Shown: positions 52,782 through 62,399 of the stretch, piece by piece
Layout: each line of letters starts with the position of its first letter
Numbering within the stretch: the first letter of the stretch is position 1
Source: Chryseobacterium sp. CH25
GTDB taxonomy: Bacteria; Bacteroidota; Bacteroidia; Flavobacteriales; Weeksellaceae
NCBI RefSeq assembly: GCF_004119455.1
Contig: NZ_NRQT01000012.1
Span: 62,001-126,000, forward strand
Reading direction: 5' to 3'
DNA length: 64,000 nucleotides
Notes under the pieces: model-generated
Seen by the model: only the letters and a program-made list of their open reading frames with translations
The model's database searches: none
What the model was told of the DNA's origin: nothing
Program-made: the position numbers and the translations under genes

Positions 52782-54033
52782 AACTCCCAACATAATAGAA
52801 GTAAGTTTAAGATCAGAAGAGCCCCCTTTTAATCTGCAGCTGAAAAGTGTAAGTAATACTATTCTTGTAGAAAAGAAACCAATTAGAGATATTTTCCTAA
52901 ATGGTAATGAGAGCTTTAAAGATGCAGAAGTATTTTATTCAAGCAAGATGAATGATGTTGAAAAGAAAATTGACACTCCTGTACAAGCTGTAAGAGTTGA
53001 TGTTCCCAATAAAGAGCCTGAACATAAAGAAATGTTTCAGGTTTTTTTAATGCCCGTTTCTAAAGTTCAGAATATACCTGATACTCCAGTTGGGCTAGCT
53101 GAAAATGGAGGTAATCAATCTAGTCCTTTTATCATAGCTAATACATCAGAAGCAACATTACATCATCTACAGAATGATTGTATTATTCCTGTGTTCAGTA
53201 AAGATAATGAGAAAACTATTGCTCATCAGGAATTTATTGAAGTTGTTTTAAGTGCTGTTCAGAAAGTTTTTCCACATTACTGTATTACAGAACCTGAAAT
53301 TAGGGTTTCTCACCAAATTAAGGGTAGAACACCTTCAGCTATTCAAAAGCCTGTAAAAGAGCTTTTGGAACATGAAAAAACCATTTATTATGAAAGGATG
53401 GCATTCATTATAAAAGTTCCAACTATTACAGATATTGTGAATGGAGATGAGCTTTCTCTTACCATTGGAGGAGTACGAAGTTATAACTTGGAAAACCTTT
53501 ACAATAAAAAATCTCTTGAAAAGTTCAAGTTCTTTATAGGCTTCCAAAATCAGGTTTGTATGAATCTTTGTGTGAGTAGTGATGGCTTTGTAGAAGATAT
53601 GAAAGCTGGGAGTACAAATGAATTGTATTCAAAGACTTTAGAAACAATGCAAAATTATAATGCAGAGCTTCATCTTATGGAAATGAAAGAACTTTCACAG
53701 TATTTTCTTTCAGACCATCAGTTTGCTCAATTAATTGGAAGAAGTAGATTATATCAACATTTACCTAAGTCTGAGAAACAGAATATTCCTTTGTTAAACT
53801 TTAATGACAGCCATATTAACGCAATGGCTAAGGATTATTATGAAGACCAAAATTTCTGTAGAAATCAGGATGGAAATATTAATCTTTGGGATGTTTATAA
53901 TCTGTTTACACAAGCAAATAAAAGCAGTTACATAGATACTTTTCTTGATAGAAATTTGAATGCTTTTGAATTCTCAAAAGGTATTCAAAAAGTACTTAAT
54001 GGTAACTCTAATTATCATTGGTTTTTGAGTTGA
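52759..54033 (+). CDS. DUF3871 domain protein
   Basis: A 424-residue protein with the long conserved core of DUF3871 as I recall it: VGLAENGGNQSSPFIIANT (about 115-134), RVSHQIKGRTPSAI, ERMAFIIKVP, VGGVRSYNLENLY-like, HQFAQLIGRSRLYQHLP and NLWDVYNLFTQANKSSYIDTFLDRN near the end. DUF3871 is common in Bacteroidota mobile elements and has no known function. Its start overlaps the ATPase gene by 23 bases, so it is co-translated with it. Confidence 0.85.
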   Translation: MGTQSFNKTPNIIEVSLRSEEPPFNLQLKSVSNTILVEKKPIRDIFLNGNESFKDAEVFYSSKMNDVEKKIDTPVQAVRVDVPNKEPEHKEMFQVFLMPVSKVQNIPDTPVGLAENGGNQSSPFIIANTSEATLHHLQNDCIIPVFSKDNEKTIAHQEFIEVVLSAVQKVFPHYCITEPEIRVSHQIKGRTPSAIQKPVKELLEHEKTIYYERMAFIIKVPTITDIVNGDELSLTIGGVRSYNLENLYNKKSLEKFKFFIGFQNQVCMNLCVSSDGFVEDMKAGSTNELYSKTLETMQNYNAELHLMEMKELSQYFLSDHQFAQLIGRSRLYQHLPKSEKQNIPLLNFNDSHINAMAKDYYEDQNFCRNQDGNINLWDVYNLFTQANKSSYIDTFLDRNLNAFEFSKGIQKVLNGNSNYHWFLS

Positions 54034-54081
54034 GAATATTACCTCATAGAAATATGGGGTAGTTTTTATAAATTTGAAATT

Positions 54082-55562
54082 ATGAAGCCATTTGTTACAC
54101 AAGAGTTTATTATTAAAAAAATTAAAAGTTACAATAGAGAACATTTACTCAATAATTTATTTTATACATTAAAACAGATTGACCTAAGGGAAGAGAATAA
54201 TCATCCTTATGGCATTACCTCTTATTAATAAAATGGACATTTTTGTATGGAAATAATGAAGGTAAAAAGACTTTTTCAAGAGAAAAATTCATAACACTTT
54301 TAAAATATGTTGAAAAATTTGAGAAAAAATCACTTGACCCCTATGTCAAAAAACATGAATGGGATAAATTTTTTCAAATCATAGGTTATCAGCAATTCTA
54401 TCTACAACAAGAAGTTCATTGGAGTGATTTCGCCAGACAATTAAAACTATTTGGTTCATCCTTGAGGAGTAAATATGATATAGAAAAATCTTTCAATGAA
54501 TTGTCTAAATTGAAGCTTTTTGATTTTATATTTTTCATGCACATTGTATGGATATTTACTTTAGCAAATAGGATGAATAAAGGGGTTATTTATACTGGAT
54601 ATATTGGAGAAGAAATCCATGAAATGATGAAAGATATTTTCAATTGTAAAAGTGAATTTGATAACTTTCTTATGTTATTAACTTTGAACAGTACAAATAT
54701 CAAGAAATCAATAACCCAATTTAAAACTGGAATAAAGCAACCTTATTTACAGGCATTCGAAATGTCATTTTTCACCCAACTTCCTTTTATATTAAATAAT
54801 GAAAATAAATACGAAATAGTGCACAGGAGTATCTTTAACTATTGTTGTAATTATTTTATTTATGATTATTTAAAAACTAATGATGAGAAATTTACGGAAG
54901 AATTTGGAAGAAGGTTTGAAAAATATGTTGAATTAGGCTTAAAGGAATGTGAAGTTCAATACAGTAGTGAAAAAGATTTGATTAAGGCTTATGGAAAAAA
55001 AGAAAAAATTGTTGATTATATAGTTGAAAATCAAATTTTAATTGAGTGTAAAGGAATTGAACCTAAAGCATTATCCTCAGTAGTTCCTGAAGATGAAATT
55101 GTATACAATGCTTTTAAAGATTCAATCTTCAAGGCATATCTAAAACAAATGCTAAATGTTATCAAGTTAAAAGAAGATTTACACACACCAATGTATGGTA
55201 TTGTAATTTGTTATAAAGATTTTTATGTATCTTCCTTAGATGATTTTTCTGAAATTTTAAATGAGGATATTAATTATATATGTATTCAAAATGGTTGGAA
55301 AGCTAATCCTTTACCTCTTGAAAATGTATTTGTAATTAGTATTGTTAATTGGGATATAATAGTTGAATATCTTAAAGAGAAGAGGTTTACATTATCTAAA
55401 TTACTTGAAGAGCTTGTTTCCAAAAACAAGCAAGAAAAGCATAAGTGGTTTTTAGGTTTGCTAAAAAAATATGGAAATGCAAAAGGAAATCTTTCTTATC
55501 TTGATGAGGAAAACCAAAAACTAACAGATGCAGTTGGTGCTCCATCTAAAAAAATAGTTTAA
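54082..55562 (+). CDS. PD-(D/E)XK-like nuclease protein, split by a one-base loss
   Basis: An ATG at 54082 opens MKPFVTQEFIIKKIKSYNREHLL... but runs into a stop after NNHPYGITSY. A second frame (from about 54207) carries on LWHYLLLIKWTFLYGNNEGKK... to 55562. One extra base near 54200-54210 gives a continuous 493-residue protein. The core KIVDYIVENQILIECKG holds a D-x(n)-ExK motif of a PD-(D/E)XK nuclease fold, with a preceding EFGRRFEKYVELGL helix. A TTG at 54243 could be a restart. It is probably a defence- or restriction-type nuclease; substrate unknown. Confidence 0.6.
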
Positions 55563-55604
55563 TCTTGAATGGGTAATCTCCAATAGTATCATCAGGTATT
55601 TTAA

Positions 55605-56230
55605 TTAAAATTCTTTTAGTAGTTTTTCATAGTCTTCATATAATTCAATAGTAATAATGTTTTTACAAAAATTATTAAAATAATTAATTTGATCCTTGCT
55701 AAAATCAATTTGTAAAACGTTTCTTGAGATAAAAAGATCTTTTATTTCCTGAATAGCAGAACTGATCTGTCCTATTAAATCATATTTTAGAATTAAAATT
55801 GCATATTTATATTGAAGATCAAAAATATCATACATGTTAAATTGGAAATCACTGATTTTTGTTATAGCAAGAATATTTGAATAATCAATGCTTCCTCCTT
55901 TCGAACTTTCATATCCAAAACAACTATTAAAACTTTTACCTTCAAAAATTGTTTGGAAGGTACAGCCACTAATAGTTTCGATAAACCAAGAAACTGTTCT
56001 TATCTTATTTTTGTGTTGGTATAGATTTTATCTCTTTCTGTTTTAAAGTTACTATAGTGATAGTAAGAGTTTTCTACACCAACACATGATTTTTTATCTC
56101 CTATAGAAAATTCAGTAACCTCTCCTAAATATGTATTTTCATGATAATTTGCTAGAGCATAACCAAATAAATGACCTAACTCATGATAAATTACACCAGT
56201 AGCTTTTTCTATAATTTGTAAATTATCCAT
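55605..56230 (-). CDS. HExxH protein, split by a one-base loss
   Basis: The N-terminal frame (56230 down) has the zinc-type motif YHELGHLFGYALANYHEN and stops after TNTKIR. A second frame (from about 56010) continues KIRTVSWFIETISGCTFQTIFEGK... to 55605. Adding one A to the coding-strand A5 run (plus T run 56008-56012) gives a single 208-residue protein TNTKNKIRTVSW. It is unlike families I know. It is convergent with the nuclease gene and downstream of the ABC-3C operon. Confidence 0.55.
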
Positions 56231-56364
56231 TTAAATTATTGTTTTTGATATTAATAGTCTATAATACTTAGACAATTTGAAATTATTTATTCATATAATT
56301 AGTGTCATTCTTATTTAAAAATAAAAACTGTGGAATTTCATTAATTATAATAAGATGCAACAAA

Positions 56365-58425
56365 TTAATCCTCCTCTTCATCATCATAAAACAAATCTAT
56401 ATCAATTTCATCATCAATACCCATGAATAAATTTCCAATTTGTGCTTCTGTTTGAAACACATCATTAATAAAGCCAATTTCACTATCAATAGCATTTGTA
56501 TTATCAGTAAAATGTTTTCGTACATATGGCTTTAATTCTTCACTGATTGATTCTGGAATGTCATTATCAACAACTATTAGTTGAAAGCTATTTGATGATT
56601 TATTTAGTGATAACAAATACTTATAAATATTTTCATATTTTTTCGAATCACTCATTCCTTCTTCTTGATCAGCTTTTAAATCTGTTTCTAGAAGGTCTTT
56701 TTCTTTAGTAGTAGTTTTACCAATATATTTTGCAATGGTATCAATCATTAGAAATGATGGATAGTTAACACTATTTTCAGAGGCATATATCATTAGGCTT
56801 AAGAAATATCCTACAGAACTTAAAGTTCTTACTCCTCCAGAAGTAAGATTTTCATAATCTCTATTTCTAATAATTGGTAAATTTGTTTTTGATGAAATAC
56901 TGACATCACTGACATTTTTAACACCTATAAAATTCAAAAATTCTTTTACTTTTCTTCCTAAATCTTTCAAAATATTATCCAGATTTGGAGCATTTTCTTG
57001 TAACTCCTTTAGGGTTGCATTAAGTTCGATTATATTGGTGGCTAAATTTTCAATCTCATCTTGATTTTGGGATTGTTGCATCCTTATTTTATAGAAATGT
57101 TTTAAATTTTTTCTTTCACTTTCCAAGCTACCTGCTTTGCGAGATAATACATCTCTTTTAGTAATAAATGGAGAAACAACATCAATAGATTGCTTATCTA
57201 ACATGTATCTAAGTTCTTCTAATTCAGTTGTTTTTTCTTTTATCAATTTTTCTTTTTGTTCAATAGATTCTCTAAGAAAGTCATATATTTTTTCAATTTC
57301 TTTTTTTCTTCTTCGTAAGCCATTTAATTCACCTTTAATATTTTCAGAATTGGAATTTGTAAAATGTTCTTTTAATTTACTAATCTGCATTGATTGATCA
57401 CAAACAGGACATGCAGTATTCTTATCTTCAATATGAGGAAACTTTTCTATAACTTCTATTGTTGAATTTATTTTTCTGATATCATTACTATATTCATTTC
57501 TTAATGCGATATTTTGCTTTATCTCCTGATCATTTACATGTAAATCTTGTTGTAATGCTAAAATCTCTTTTTCTTTTTCTTGTATATCTCTTCGTAAATA
57601 ATTTAAGTGTTCACTGTCTTTTATGATTTCTTTATCAATATTTTTTAAGTCTTCCTGAATTGAAAGATAATCATTATCAATATTTTCAAGTTGTTCAGAT
57701 AAAACAGTTAAAGACTCTACTTCTGTCTCTTTAAGAAAAGAAGATATTGAAGCATTCCTCTTTTCTAATTCATTTTTTAAAGTGTTGTTTTCAGATATAA
57801 CTTCTTGTAATTCTAATATTTGGCTATCTAAAGCATTAAACATTAGCTTAAATGTTTCTTTTAATTTTACTAATACAGAATAGTTATCTCCAAACAACTT
57901 TTTACTTCCTATTTTATCCTGGTCTAAGAAATTGTATTTAAAAATGTCTCTGAAACTTAAGCGAGTCATTTTTGAAATATCTTTAGTTGGAGATTGTTTT
58001 AATCTAATGACAGGAATATTCATGGCAGATAAAAGAAAATCAGAAAAATATCCATCCTCACTAAGTTGACTGTAGTTAGGTGAATAGTATTTAGGAAAAT
58101 GATCTTCAATTTTATTATGTGAACATTTATAAACTTCTATTTCATTTTTTGGTTTAAAAATATTTCTCTTTACAGTAAAAGTTTCTCCACGTAGTTCAAT
58201 TTCCAATAAACAGTAATTACCAGTAATTTCTATTTCATCATAGAGATCAACTGAACTAGAACCTAAACAATAATTAATTAAGTTTAATATACTTGATTTA
58301 CCTGTATCAGAGTCACCATAAATAATATTTAATCCCTTTTTAAAATTTACTTCATAGTTTTTTCTATTTCCAACCAGAATTAGATGATTAACTATCAATT
58401 TTGGAGTTACAAGATTCATTGCCAT
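56365..58425 (-). CDS. SMC-like ABC ATPase of an ABC-3C defence system (DUF3732-type)
   Basis: The 686-residue protein has a Walker A at GDSDTGKSS (37-45), a long coiled-coil insert with a CPVC-type hook near 337-340, an ABC signature-like LTSGGVRTLSS near 528, and a Walker B-like FLMIDTIAKY near 557 where the usual acidic residue after Asp is Thr. It has the overall layout of the DUF3732/ABC-3C ATPase as I recall it. Its start overlaps the end of the middle-component gene, so the three genes form one operon. Confidence 0.8.
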   Translation of the reverse strand: MAMNLVTPKLIVNHLILVGNRKNYEVNFKKGLNIIYGDSDTGKSSILNLINYCLGSSSVDLYDEIEITGNYCLLEIELRGETFTVKRNIFKPKNEIEVYKCSHNKIEDHFPKYYSPNYSQLSEDGYFSDFLLSAMNIPVIRLKQSPTKDISKMTRLSFRDIFKYNFLDQDKIGSKKLFGDNYSVLVKLKETFKLMFNALDSQILELQEVISENNTLKNELEKRNASISSFLKETEVESLTVLSEQLENIDNDYLSIQEDLKNIDKEIIKDSEHLNYLRRDIQEKEKEILALQQDLHVNDQEIKQNIALRNEYSNDIRKINSTIEVIEKFPHIEDKNTACPVCDQSMQISKLKEHFTNSNSENIKGELNGLRRRKKEIEKIYDFLRESIEQKEKLIKEKTTELEELRYMLDKQSIDVVSPFITKRDVLSRKAGSLESERKNLKHFYKIRMQQSQNQDEIENLATNIIELNATLKELQENAPNLDNILKDLGRKVKEFLNFIGVKNVSDVSISSKTNLPIIRNRDYENLTSGGVRTLSSVGYFLSLMIYASENSVNYPSFLMIDTIAKYIGKTTTKEKDLLETDLKADQEEGMSDSKKYENIYKYLLSLNKSSNSFQLIVVDNDIPESISEELKPYVRKHFTDNTNAIDSEIGFINDVFQTEAQIGNLFMGIDDEIDIDLFYDDEEED

Positions 58426-58922
58426 TATAAGTAATTTTGTATAATTGAATTTATTTTAGAATGAGACATATTCAATATAGGTTTCATCTGTATCAATACT
58501 TTTTCTAATCTTTGAAAATATGCTGTTTCAAGCTTGTCAGCCATATTCTTTCCATCTTCATTAATTATATAAAGAATTTGGAAGTCTTCACTTGTTTTAA
58601 TGTCAATGAATCCAAATGATAGTAAAATATTTAGTAATAATTTTATTCGAGTGAAATCAAATAATTGCCCTCTATTGGGAAATATAGCTTCAATTGAATA
58701 TTTTTCTGCATTTGTAAGTGTTAAAAAATTTTTGTCCTTATTATCCAATAACCTGTTAAGTAGAATAGGATGTTTAGAAATAAACTCGAATTGAGCAATT
58801 CTATCTAATGTAAATATACCTTCTTTTTTTGTGCTTTTTGAAAGGATTAGTAATAAGAACAATAGTTTGCCAACTCCAAAATTTACTTCATGATCAGGAA
58901 TATAAATAGGTATCTTTTTCAT
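58425..58922 (-). CDS. ABC-3C middle component
   Basis: A 165-residue helical cytoplasmic protein (VGKLLFLLLILSKSTKKEG, ILLSFGFIDIKTSEDFQILYI) of the small winged-helix-like type found between effector and ATPase in ABC-3C operons. It overlaps the ATPase gene by one base and follows the hydrolase gene by 4 bp. The call depends mostly on operon position and size. Confidence 0.65.
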   Translation of the reverse strand: MKKIPIYIPDHEVNFGVGKLLFLLLILSKSTKKEGIFTLDRIAQFEFISKHPILLNRLLDNKDKNFLTLTNAEKYSIEAIFPNRGQLFDFTRIKLLLNILLSFGFIDIKTSEDFQILYIINEDGKNMADKLETAYFQRLEKVLIQMKPILNMSHSKINSIIQNYL

Positions 58923-58926
58923 ATTG

Positions 58927-60141
58927 TTACTTTCCTAAACTTTTTTTGAAGACTTCAAAATCATTTTTAGTGTGGTCTTTATCCCACCATATACTATCAT
59001 CAATTCCTGCAAGCTGATGTAACATCCCAAACTTTTGTAAACTTTGTAATGGTTCATATAAAGAAAGTAGATGTTTTTTATCTTCTGCAACTATTCTTTC
59101 GTGTACAGCTGTGAAAAAATCATTGGGATTATTGTGTGTTCCTTTTATGAATTTACCAAATTCAATATAATAAAGCTCTTGTATTTTAGTATATAACGGC
59201 TCTAAAGTTTTTAAATCTACTCCAAGTGAGGCTAATTTCCTTAAAGTGAATTCAGCATTATAAAAGGCTAATTTGCCACTCTTTAATAACGAAGCATGGA
59301 TGTGTGCCATCATTAATTTTAATACAAATATTTCTTCATCATATTGCCCGTCATCACTGAATTTAGCTTGATTTTCAATAGTTTGTATTTCTTTTTCTTT
59401 CAAAAATTTTTTTAATTCAGTTATTAAGGCATCAACTAATACATTTTTATTCTCTGGTAAAATAATACTAAAATGGTCATCATCACAGTATATCACATTT
59501 TGACTATCAGCATCAAGAGCTATGGAACTTTCGGGACTTACAATGGTATCATATAAGCCTTGCGCATAGAATCTTTTAGGCAAGTTTTTGTTTTGTACCC
59601 ACTCATTATTCATTTCAGTTATACTTGTACTTAATGCTGCTAAATCTGTAATTTGGACATTAGTAATCAAATTTGTCCCATAATTTGCTATTATAGAACC
59701 TAAATGAGGAGTTGCTAGTGATATGTATAATTTAGTTCTGGAGTCAGTATTCTTTTTTAAATCATCTAAAACAAACCTTTTTGCAATAAGCCCTCCCATA
59801 CTATGACCTATTAAGATAATATTGTCAAATTCTGCGCATGAGTATTGAATTTTAGACTCTAATAATTTTGTTATTTGATTTATGGCAAGATTTTTTGCAT
59901 CTTTTTTCTTACGCGCAAAATTCAAAAAAGTTCTTGTTTTTGGAAAAAAATTAGTTAACTCAGTATAATATTCAAATAAAGCTATATTAAAATTATTCTT
60001 TATTTCTAAGTCATCCAGTAGATAACTAATTAGTGGCATTTTACCATCTTTCTTGACCCATGTTTCTTCACTACCAATAAATCCATGTATAAATATTATG
60101 AGATTCTTTTTCTCTGGTATTTCATGAACAAATTTTATCAT
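58927..60141 (-). CDS. Alpha/beta hydrolase effector with ABC-3C C-terminal domain
   Basis: Residues 1-240 form a lipase-type alpha/beta hydrolase: IIFIHGFIGSE, LIGHSMGGL (Ser114), a possible acid in GLYDTIVSPESS (Asp198), and a His in DDDHFSI (His223). Residues about 260-404 (LMMAHIHASLLKSGKLAFYNAEF..., SIWWDKDHT) are the helical C-terminal domain shared by ABC-3C effectors as I recall it. When triggered by the ATPase it would hydrolyse a lipid or ester in the infected cell. This is an inference from family and operon. Confidence 0.75.
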   Translation of the reverse strand: MIKFVHEIPEKKNLIIFIHGFIGSEETWVKKDGKMPLISYLLDDLEIKNNFNIALFEYYTELTNFFPKTRTFLNFARKKKDAKNLAINQITKLLESKIQYSCAEFDNIILIGHSMGGLIAKRFVLDDLKKNTDSRTKLYISLATPHLGSIIANYGTNLITNVQITDLAALSTSITEMNNEWVQNKNLPKRFYAQGLYDTIVSPESSIALDADSQNVIYCDDDHFSIILPENKNVLVDALITELKKFLKEKEIQTIENQAKFSDDGQYDEEIFVLKLMMAHIHASLLKSGKLAFYNAEFTLRKLASLGVDLKTLEPLYTKIQELYYIEFGKFIKGTHNNPNDFFTAVHERIVAEDKKHLLSLYEPLQSLQKFGMLHQLAGIDDSIWWDKDHTKNDFEVFKKSLGK

Positions 60142-60144
60142 ATA

Positions 60145-60269
60145 ATTAGTTTTAACAAATTGACTTTTTTATAAAACTAATTATTAATCTTCTTATTTAA
60201 GCATCTAAATAATTATGATCTATATAAAGCTCTGAATAAATAAGTTGTAATGTTATTAGTTTTAACAAA
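60145..60269. promoter_or_regulatory. Twin dyad-symmetric repeats upstream of the ABC-3C operon
   Basis: ATTAGTTTTAACAAA occurs at 60145-60159 and again at 60255-60269. Its core TTaGTTttAACaAA has near-dyad symmetry. The first copy touches the start codon of the hydrolase gene, so it is a candidate operator. Confidence 0.5.
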
Positions 60270-60313
60270 AATAGGAATTGCTTTGGATTAAGCTCACATT
60301 CTCTCCAGAAAAA

Positions 60314-60346
60314 CTACAAAAAATTATAAAATAAAATTTTTTGTAG
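60314..60346. repeat. Perfect 12-bp AT-rich inverted repeat
   Basis: CTACAAAAAATT / AATTTTTTGTAG with a 9-base loop, in the non-coding stretch 60142-60735 between the ABC-3C operon and the next gene. It could terminate transcription or bind a protein. I see no gene in this stretch. Confidence 0.5.
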
Positions 60347-60735
60347 AACTTATTCTCACGTGAATGTCCTTGCAAAGTGTACCCCTATCCATTTACTCTT
60401 CCCCAATATCCCCCTGCCCAAACCAGAATAAATCCTTTTTATTGGAGGTATATATTATTCTTGAAGCTATAGTGTAAGTTTCTATTCTGTTACAGATCTA
60501 AGCCTATTTTATTTACTCTCTAGAGACTTTATCTCTATTTTTTATGTGCAATTAAATATTCCTGCTTAGTTTGTTAGCCTTCTACTTTAGATGTATTAAG
60601 GAATGTTGAAGAAAAATAATATAATACCTGTTACTTTTTAAACTACACTGCAACCCCACACTTAACACCTCTACTTATTCTTAGAGTCTGTAGCAAGTAG
60701 GCTCTATCATTAATTTTAACTCAAGAATCAAAACA

Positions 60736-61086
60736 ATGGTACGAATTGTAAACTACAAAACAAGACAGAAAGAAGATGGAACAAACTTTTATCTTCTAGA
60801 GGTACAAGGTGGAATTGAAATGGTATTAAGCAAAACAACTGGTCAATATTATGCTACAGCCAAGAAAGCTACTGTATCAACTACATTCGATGAAGAAACC
60901 TGTAAAGGCTTAATAGGCTCTGATATGTCTGGTAAAGTTGCAAAGATTACTACAGAGCCTTATCAGTACACTATCAAAGAATCTGGAGAGGAAGTCACTC
61001 TCAATCACAAATACATCTATCTTCCAGAAGGTGTAGAAAGTTCTGAGGAGAAACTAGCAAAACAACTTGAAGAAGCCTTTGCCTAG
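60736..61086 (+). CDS. Conserved hypothetical protein of mobile elements
   Basis: A 116-residue cytoplasmic protein with a strand-rich N-terminal half (RIVNYKTRQKEDGTNFYLLEVQGG), a middle KATVSTTFDEETCKGLIGSD and a charged helical tail (ESSEEKLAKQLEEAFA). I do not recognise a family. The compact beta-rich pattern might be an OB-like fold, but this is weak. It is preceded by about 590 bp of non-coding AT-rich sequence. Confidence 0.6.
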   Translation: MVRIVNYKTRQKEDGTNFYLLEVQGGIEMVLSKTTGQYYATAKKATVSTTFDEETCKGLIGSDMSGKVAKITTEPYQYTIKESGEEVTLNHKYIYLPEGVESSEEKLAKQLEEAFA

Positions 61087-61108
61087 TCATTCTAGAGCAT
61101 GAAGACTT

Positions 61109-61167
61109 AATACATCCATTTTTCCTGAATCCATATATAGGGTTTAAGAATTTTGGATGTATTTTTT
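61109..61167 (+). terminator. Possible terminator with a long loop
   Basis: AATACATCCA / TGGATGTATT (10 bp) with a 35-base loop and a T tail, after the 60736-61086 gene. Confidence 0.4.
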
Positions 61168-61276
61168 CTTTTCTATAATAAAAATGTCCATATCGTGTGG
61201 TAATACTATATACTTCTACACAGAATGGACATTTCAATTCTCATCCCATTTACTAACTAACAACCTTAATCCTTAC

Positions 61277-61726
61277 ATGAAAACAAATGTAAAAGTTACA
61301 GAATTACTTGTTTCTTATTCTAACAATAATATAAATCCAGAACAAAAAATAAGCAACAGTGATGACAGTTATGATATTGCTATGAATCTATGGAACCTTA
61401 ATACTATTCAAATACAGGAAGAAGTGAAAGTAATATTTCTCAATGATGCCCTTATGGTACTAGGCTGTTATTCTTTATCTAAAGGTGGTATTTCATCTAG
61501 CATAGTTGATATTAGATTAATACTATCAGTAGCTTTAAAAGCTATAGCAACAGGTATTATCTTAGTTCACAATCATCCTACAGGAAATCTTAAACCCAGT
61601 AAAGCAGATTTAGATATTACAAAGAAATTAAAGTCAGCCTGTGATGTTATGGGAATAAACCTTTTAGACCATCTAATTATCTCAAAGGAAAGCTATTTTA
61701 GTTTTTCTGATGAGGGGTTATTGTAG
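61277..61726 (+). CDS. RadC-like JAB-domain protein
   Basis: The ATG at 61277 is used because an upstream ATG at 61157 adds a non-conserved extension. The 149-residue protein has the JAB/MPN metal motif LVHNHPTGNLKPSKADLD (HxHPxG...SxxD). It is the RadC-type domain common in mobile and anti-restriction gene sets of Bacteroidota; the enzymatic role is unproven. Confidence 0.85.
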   Translation: MKTNVKVTELLVSYSNNNINPEQKISNSDDSYDIAMNLWNLNTIQIQEEVKVIFLNDALMVLGCYSLSKGGISSSIVDIRLILSVALKAIATGIILVHNHPTGNLKPSKADLDITKKLKSACDVMGINLLDHLIISKESYFSFSDEGLL

Positions 61727-62013
61727 TTATATGGATTTCTCTTTATATGTAATCTAGGACTAATAATTTTTTTTAATATTATTCACATTCGCACATAGGA
61801 GCTGAATACTATCCTAAGCTATCTGAATTTAAAGCTAATAACTTAATCCTACTACATATATAATATAGCTAAATTATGATATTCTAGTGCACGCTGGATT
61901 AACAAAGGAAATTCTTAAGTAATGAAATAGATACTCAGAGGTGCTAGATTAAAAGGAAAATAGATTGGAAAAAGAAAAACTATAAAAAACCCTCAAATCA
62001 TAATAGCCAAATC

Positions 62014-62250
62014 TTAGTTTTCAGAAGCTTCAATATTTAATAGATCAATAAGCTTAATTTCTAAAGCTTCTGCTATTCTGTATAAAGTAATTACTGTAGG
62101 ATTAGTCCTACCTGCTTCAATTCTTGATATATTGGTAGGATCAATATTACCTTCCATTCTGCCCACTAAATCTGCTTGAGAAATACCTTTTTGAATTCTC
62201 AATTCTTTAATCCTTTTACCAATTAATTTTAATATTTCTGATTTTTCCAA
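62014..62250 (-). CDS. XRE-family transcriptional regulator
   Basis: The 78-residue protein is a single helix-turn-helix (IGKRIKELRIQKGISQADLVGRM, NISRIEAGRTNPTVITLYRIAEAL). The start is a TTG at 62250; no in-frame ATG lies nearby. The start overlaps a 20-bp near-palindrome, so it is likely autoregulated. It probably controls element genes. Confidence 0.85.
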   Translation of the reverse strand: MEKSEILKLIGKRIKELRIQKGISQADLVGRMEGNIDPTNISRIEAGRTNPTVITLYRIAEALEIKLIDLLNIEASEN

Positions 62251-62314
62251 CTTGTCATATTTGTCAAGTCAAAGGAATTAAATATATTTACTGTTTGTAA
62301 TGCCATATATGGCA
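62250..62314. promoter_or_regulatory. Candidate operators: near-palindrome 62250-62269 and perfect palindrome 62301-62314
   Basis: 62250-62269 is ACTTG..CAAGT with 16 of 20 symmetric positions. 62301-62314 is the perfect 14-bp palindrome TGCCATATATGGCA. Both lie between the XRE gene and the divergent secreted-protein gene. Confidence 0.5.
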
Positions 62315-62399
62315 ACATTGGATTTTACCTCTTTATGGATTTCCGTAATGTATAGAACAGAATTACAAGTAATTTGCTAATTAAAATAAACTAAAAACA

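Noticed and set aside
54190-54215. Programmed frameshift in the nuclease gene
   Set aside because: No slippery heptamer is present near the break.
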